Assembly: GCA_020633465.1 (NCBI GenBank)
Contig: JACKDN010000055.1
Location: 1-28,361 of the forward strand
Length of the DNA stretch: 28,361 nucleotides
Direction: 5' to 3'
DNA from: Myxococcales bacterium
GTDB taxonomy: Bacteria; Myxococcota_A; Bradymonadia; UBA7976; UBA1532
The notes beneath the pieces were generated by a model. The model saw only the letters and a program-made list of their open reading frames with translations, did not search any database and was not told the DNA's origin. Positions 27,158 to 28,361 of the stretch are shown here, one piece after another; position 1 is the first letter of the stretch, and every line of letters starts with the position of its first letter. A program made the position numbers and the translations under genes.

Positions 27158-27744
27158 CCGACGGCGACGACGAGGACGCCCGCCTGATGTGCCGGGCGCG
27201 CGACGGCGACGACGCCGCCTTCCACGCGCTGTTCGCGCGCTGGCGCGTGCCGATGGTGCGCTTCTGCGTGCGCTTCGTCGGCACGCAGGCGCGCGGCGAG
27301 GAGCTGGCGCAGGACGTCTTCCTCAAGCTGTACCGGGCGCGGACGCGCTACGAGCCGCGGGAGCGTTTCCGCGCGTACATCTTCCGCGTGGCGACCAATC
27401 ACTGCCTCAACGAGGTGCGGCGCCACGAGTACAAGCGGCCGCCGGTGGGCGTCGACGACCTGCCGAGCGAGCCGACCGACGCGCACCGCCCGGCCGCCGA
27501 CGCCCTGCTGCACGCCGACCGCCTGCAGCAGGCCGTGCGCGCGGCGGTCGCCGGGCTGCCCCCGAACCAACGGGCCGCCCTGCTGCTGCAGCGCGAGGAC
27601 GGGCTGGCGCACCAGGACATCGCCGAGACGCTCGAGACGACGGTCGGCGCGGTGAAGTCGCTGTTGAACCGGGCGCGCAAGACGCTGATGGCCGAGCTCG
27701 CGCCGCTGATGCGCGACGGCGAGGTGGTGGAGGGAGCAGGCTGA
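27154..27744 (+). CDS. ECF-type RNA polymerase sigma factor
   Basis: A 196-residue group 4 sigma factor. Region 2 spans about 21-93 (F-H-A-L-F, E-E-L-A-Q-D-V-F-L-K-L-Y, F-R-A-Y-I-F-R-V-A-T-N-H-C-L-N-E). Region 4 spans about 122-180 (G-L-P-P-N-Q-R-A-A-L-L-L, the helix-turn-helix H-Q-D-I-A-E-T-L, then V-G-A-V-K-S-L-L-N-R-A-R). There is no C-terminal extension. The GTG start at 27154 overlaps the upstream small gene by 4 nt and the stop shares one base with the next ATG (TGATG). The following membrane protein is the likely anti-sigma factor that holds it inactive until an envelope signal arrives. The regulon is unknown. Confidence 0.94.
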   Translation: MTDGDDEDARLMCRARDGDDAAFHALFARWRVPMVRFCVRFVGTQARGEELAQDVFLKLYRARTRYEPRERFRAYIFRVATNHCLNEVRRHEYKRPPVGVDDLPSEPTDAHRPAADALLHADRLQQAVRAAVAGLPPNQRAALLLQREDGLAHQDIAETLETTVGAVKSLLNRARKTLMAELAPLMRDGEVVEGAG

Positions 27745-28340
27745 TGAGCGATCACGACGATCCGCGCGCCCGGGCCGCGCTCGACGCGCTGCTCGACCTC
27801 GACGCGCCGACGCCCAGCGGCGGTTTCGATGACGCCTTCGCCGCGCGGCTGGCGGTGGAGCGGGCCCTCGACGCAGATGAGCCGACGCCCGGTGAGGGCT
27901 TCGACGACGCCTTCGCGCAGCGGCTGACACTGGAGCGTCTGCTGGACGCCGACGATCCGGCGCCGAGCGAGGGCTTCGACGCGGCGTTCGCGGCGCGGCT
28001 GGCGGCGGCGCGGGGGGCGGTCGACGACGACCACGGCCACGACGACGACCACGCTGCGTTCACCGAGGGTCGGGCGGGCCGCGGGCGTCTGCTCACGTTC
28101 CCGGGTCGCGGGTGGTGGGCGGTCGCGGCGTTGGCGGCGGCGGCCGCGGCGCTGCTGATCGTCGCGCTGCGGCCCTCCGCCCCGCCCGCGCCGCCGGCGG
28201 CCGAGCTGGGGCTGCTGGCCCACCTCGACCTGCTGGCCGACTACGACACGCTGACGCTGCTCGACGCCGTCGAGGACGACGAGACCTTCCTGCTCGTGGC
28301 GCAGCTCGACACGCTCGACGACGCGGAGGGCCAGCCATGA
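27744..28340 (+). CDS. Probable membrane anti-sigma factor with three tandem N-terminal repeats
   Basis: A 198-residue single-pass membrane protein. Residues 16-90 are three 25-residue repeats of the form L-D-x-D-x-P-x-P-x-x-G-F-D-x-A-F-A-x-R-L, followed by a His/Asp-rich stretch (97-103) that could bind metal. One transmembrane helix (about 124-142) precedes a periplasmic part with a Pro linker and an acidic Leu/Asp region. There is no HxxxCxxC zinc anti-sigma motif, so it is not a ZAS-type protein. Position right after the ECF gene (TGATG) and the topology support an anti-sigma role; the repeats would be the cytoplasmic sigma-binding part. This is inference. Confidence 0.72.
   Translation: MSDHDDPRARAALDALLDLDAPTPSGGFDDAFAARLAVERALDADEPTPGEGFDDAFAQRLTLERLLDADDPAPSEGFDAAFAARLAAARGAVDDDHGHDDDHAAFTEGRAGRGRLLTFPGRGWWAVAALAAAAAALLIVALRPSAPPAPPAAELGLLAHLDLLADYDTLTLLDAVEDDETFLLVAQLDTLDDAEGQP
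27789..28013 (+). repeat. Three tandem 75-bp repeats inside the anti-sigma gene
   Basis: These encode residues 16-40, 41-65 and 66-90 of the probable anti-sigma factor. The three 25-residue units are identical or similar at most positions, all keep G-F-D-x-A-F-A-x-R-L, and there are no gaps between them. Confidence 0.85.
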
Positions 28341-28361
28341 GGCGCCTCGCTCCCCTGGCCC
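28337..28361 (+). CDS. Start of an exported protein gene (truncated by window edge)
   Basis: The ATG at 28337 overlaps the stop of the anti-sigma gene (ATGA) and begins M-R-R-L-A-P-L-A, the start of a signal peptide. Only eight codons are visible. In other bacteria a DUF3106 protein often follows an ECF/anti-sigma pair with acidic Leu-Asp tails, so that is one guess. Confidence 0.5.

Overview
This is a very GC-rich (clearly above 65% by eye), gene-dense bacterial chromosome segment with many GTG starts and many 1-4 nt stop/start overlaps. Two proteins end in a MYXO-CTERM sorting tail (Gly-Cys, hydrophobic helix, Arg cluster). There is also a PknB-type Ser/Thr kinase, several lipoproteins with probable metal-binding or structural roles, and an alkyl-DHAP-synthase-like enzyme. 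Together these point to Myxococcota or a close former-deltaproteobacterial relative, probably aerobic. I see no tRNA, rRNA, CRISPR array, insertion sequence or phage gene.

Layout. Positions 1-4155 (minus): a coiled-coil periplasmic protein, a small zinc-ribbon protein coupled to a lysine-2,3-aminomutase-like radical SAM enzyme, a four-repeat cysteine-rich MYXO-CTERM surface protein, a perfect 20-bp inverted repeat, and the start of a Ser/Thr kinase cut by the window edge. Positions 4223-5959 (minus): a lipoprotein that is almost entirely a right-handed beta-helix with strict 23/46-residue periodicity. Positions 6077-9882: an SDR (plus), then a CPBP membrane protease and an NAD-dependent epimerase (minus, coupled), then a divergent cNMP-binding/EAL c-di-GMP phosphodiesterase. 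Positions 9884-14382 (minus): a coupled operon of a BKACE enzyme and the carboxyltransferase and biotin-carboxylase subunits of an acyl-CoA carboxylase.

Positions 14646-16670 (plus) are the highlight. They encode a 96-residue lipoprotein-like peptide with seven E-K-(S/A)-C-G motifs, an MNIO (DUF692) enzyme and an HvfC/DUF2063 partner. This is the layout of the recently described MNIO-dependent, copper-related RiPPs (HvfA/bufferin type), here apparently with a lipid anchor. A double hairpin separates the peptide gene from the enzymes.

Positions 16630-21697: a gluzincin-like lipoprotein (minus), an alkylglycerone-phosphate-synthase-like flavoprotein (plus) and biosynthetic arginine decarboxylase (minus). 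Positions 21825-25384 (minus): Fe-superoxide dismutase with a clear terminator, and a coupled pair of a MYXO-CTERM protein and a cytochrome c/copper monooxygenase lipoprotein. Positions 25468-28361 (plus): a predicted outer-membrane beta-barrel, then a tightly coupled module of a 63-residue acidic protein, an ECF sigma factor, a probable membrane anti-sigma factor with three tandem N-terminal repeats, and the start of another exported protein.

All functional calls are by motif recognition and recall of families. No database search was run.
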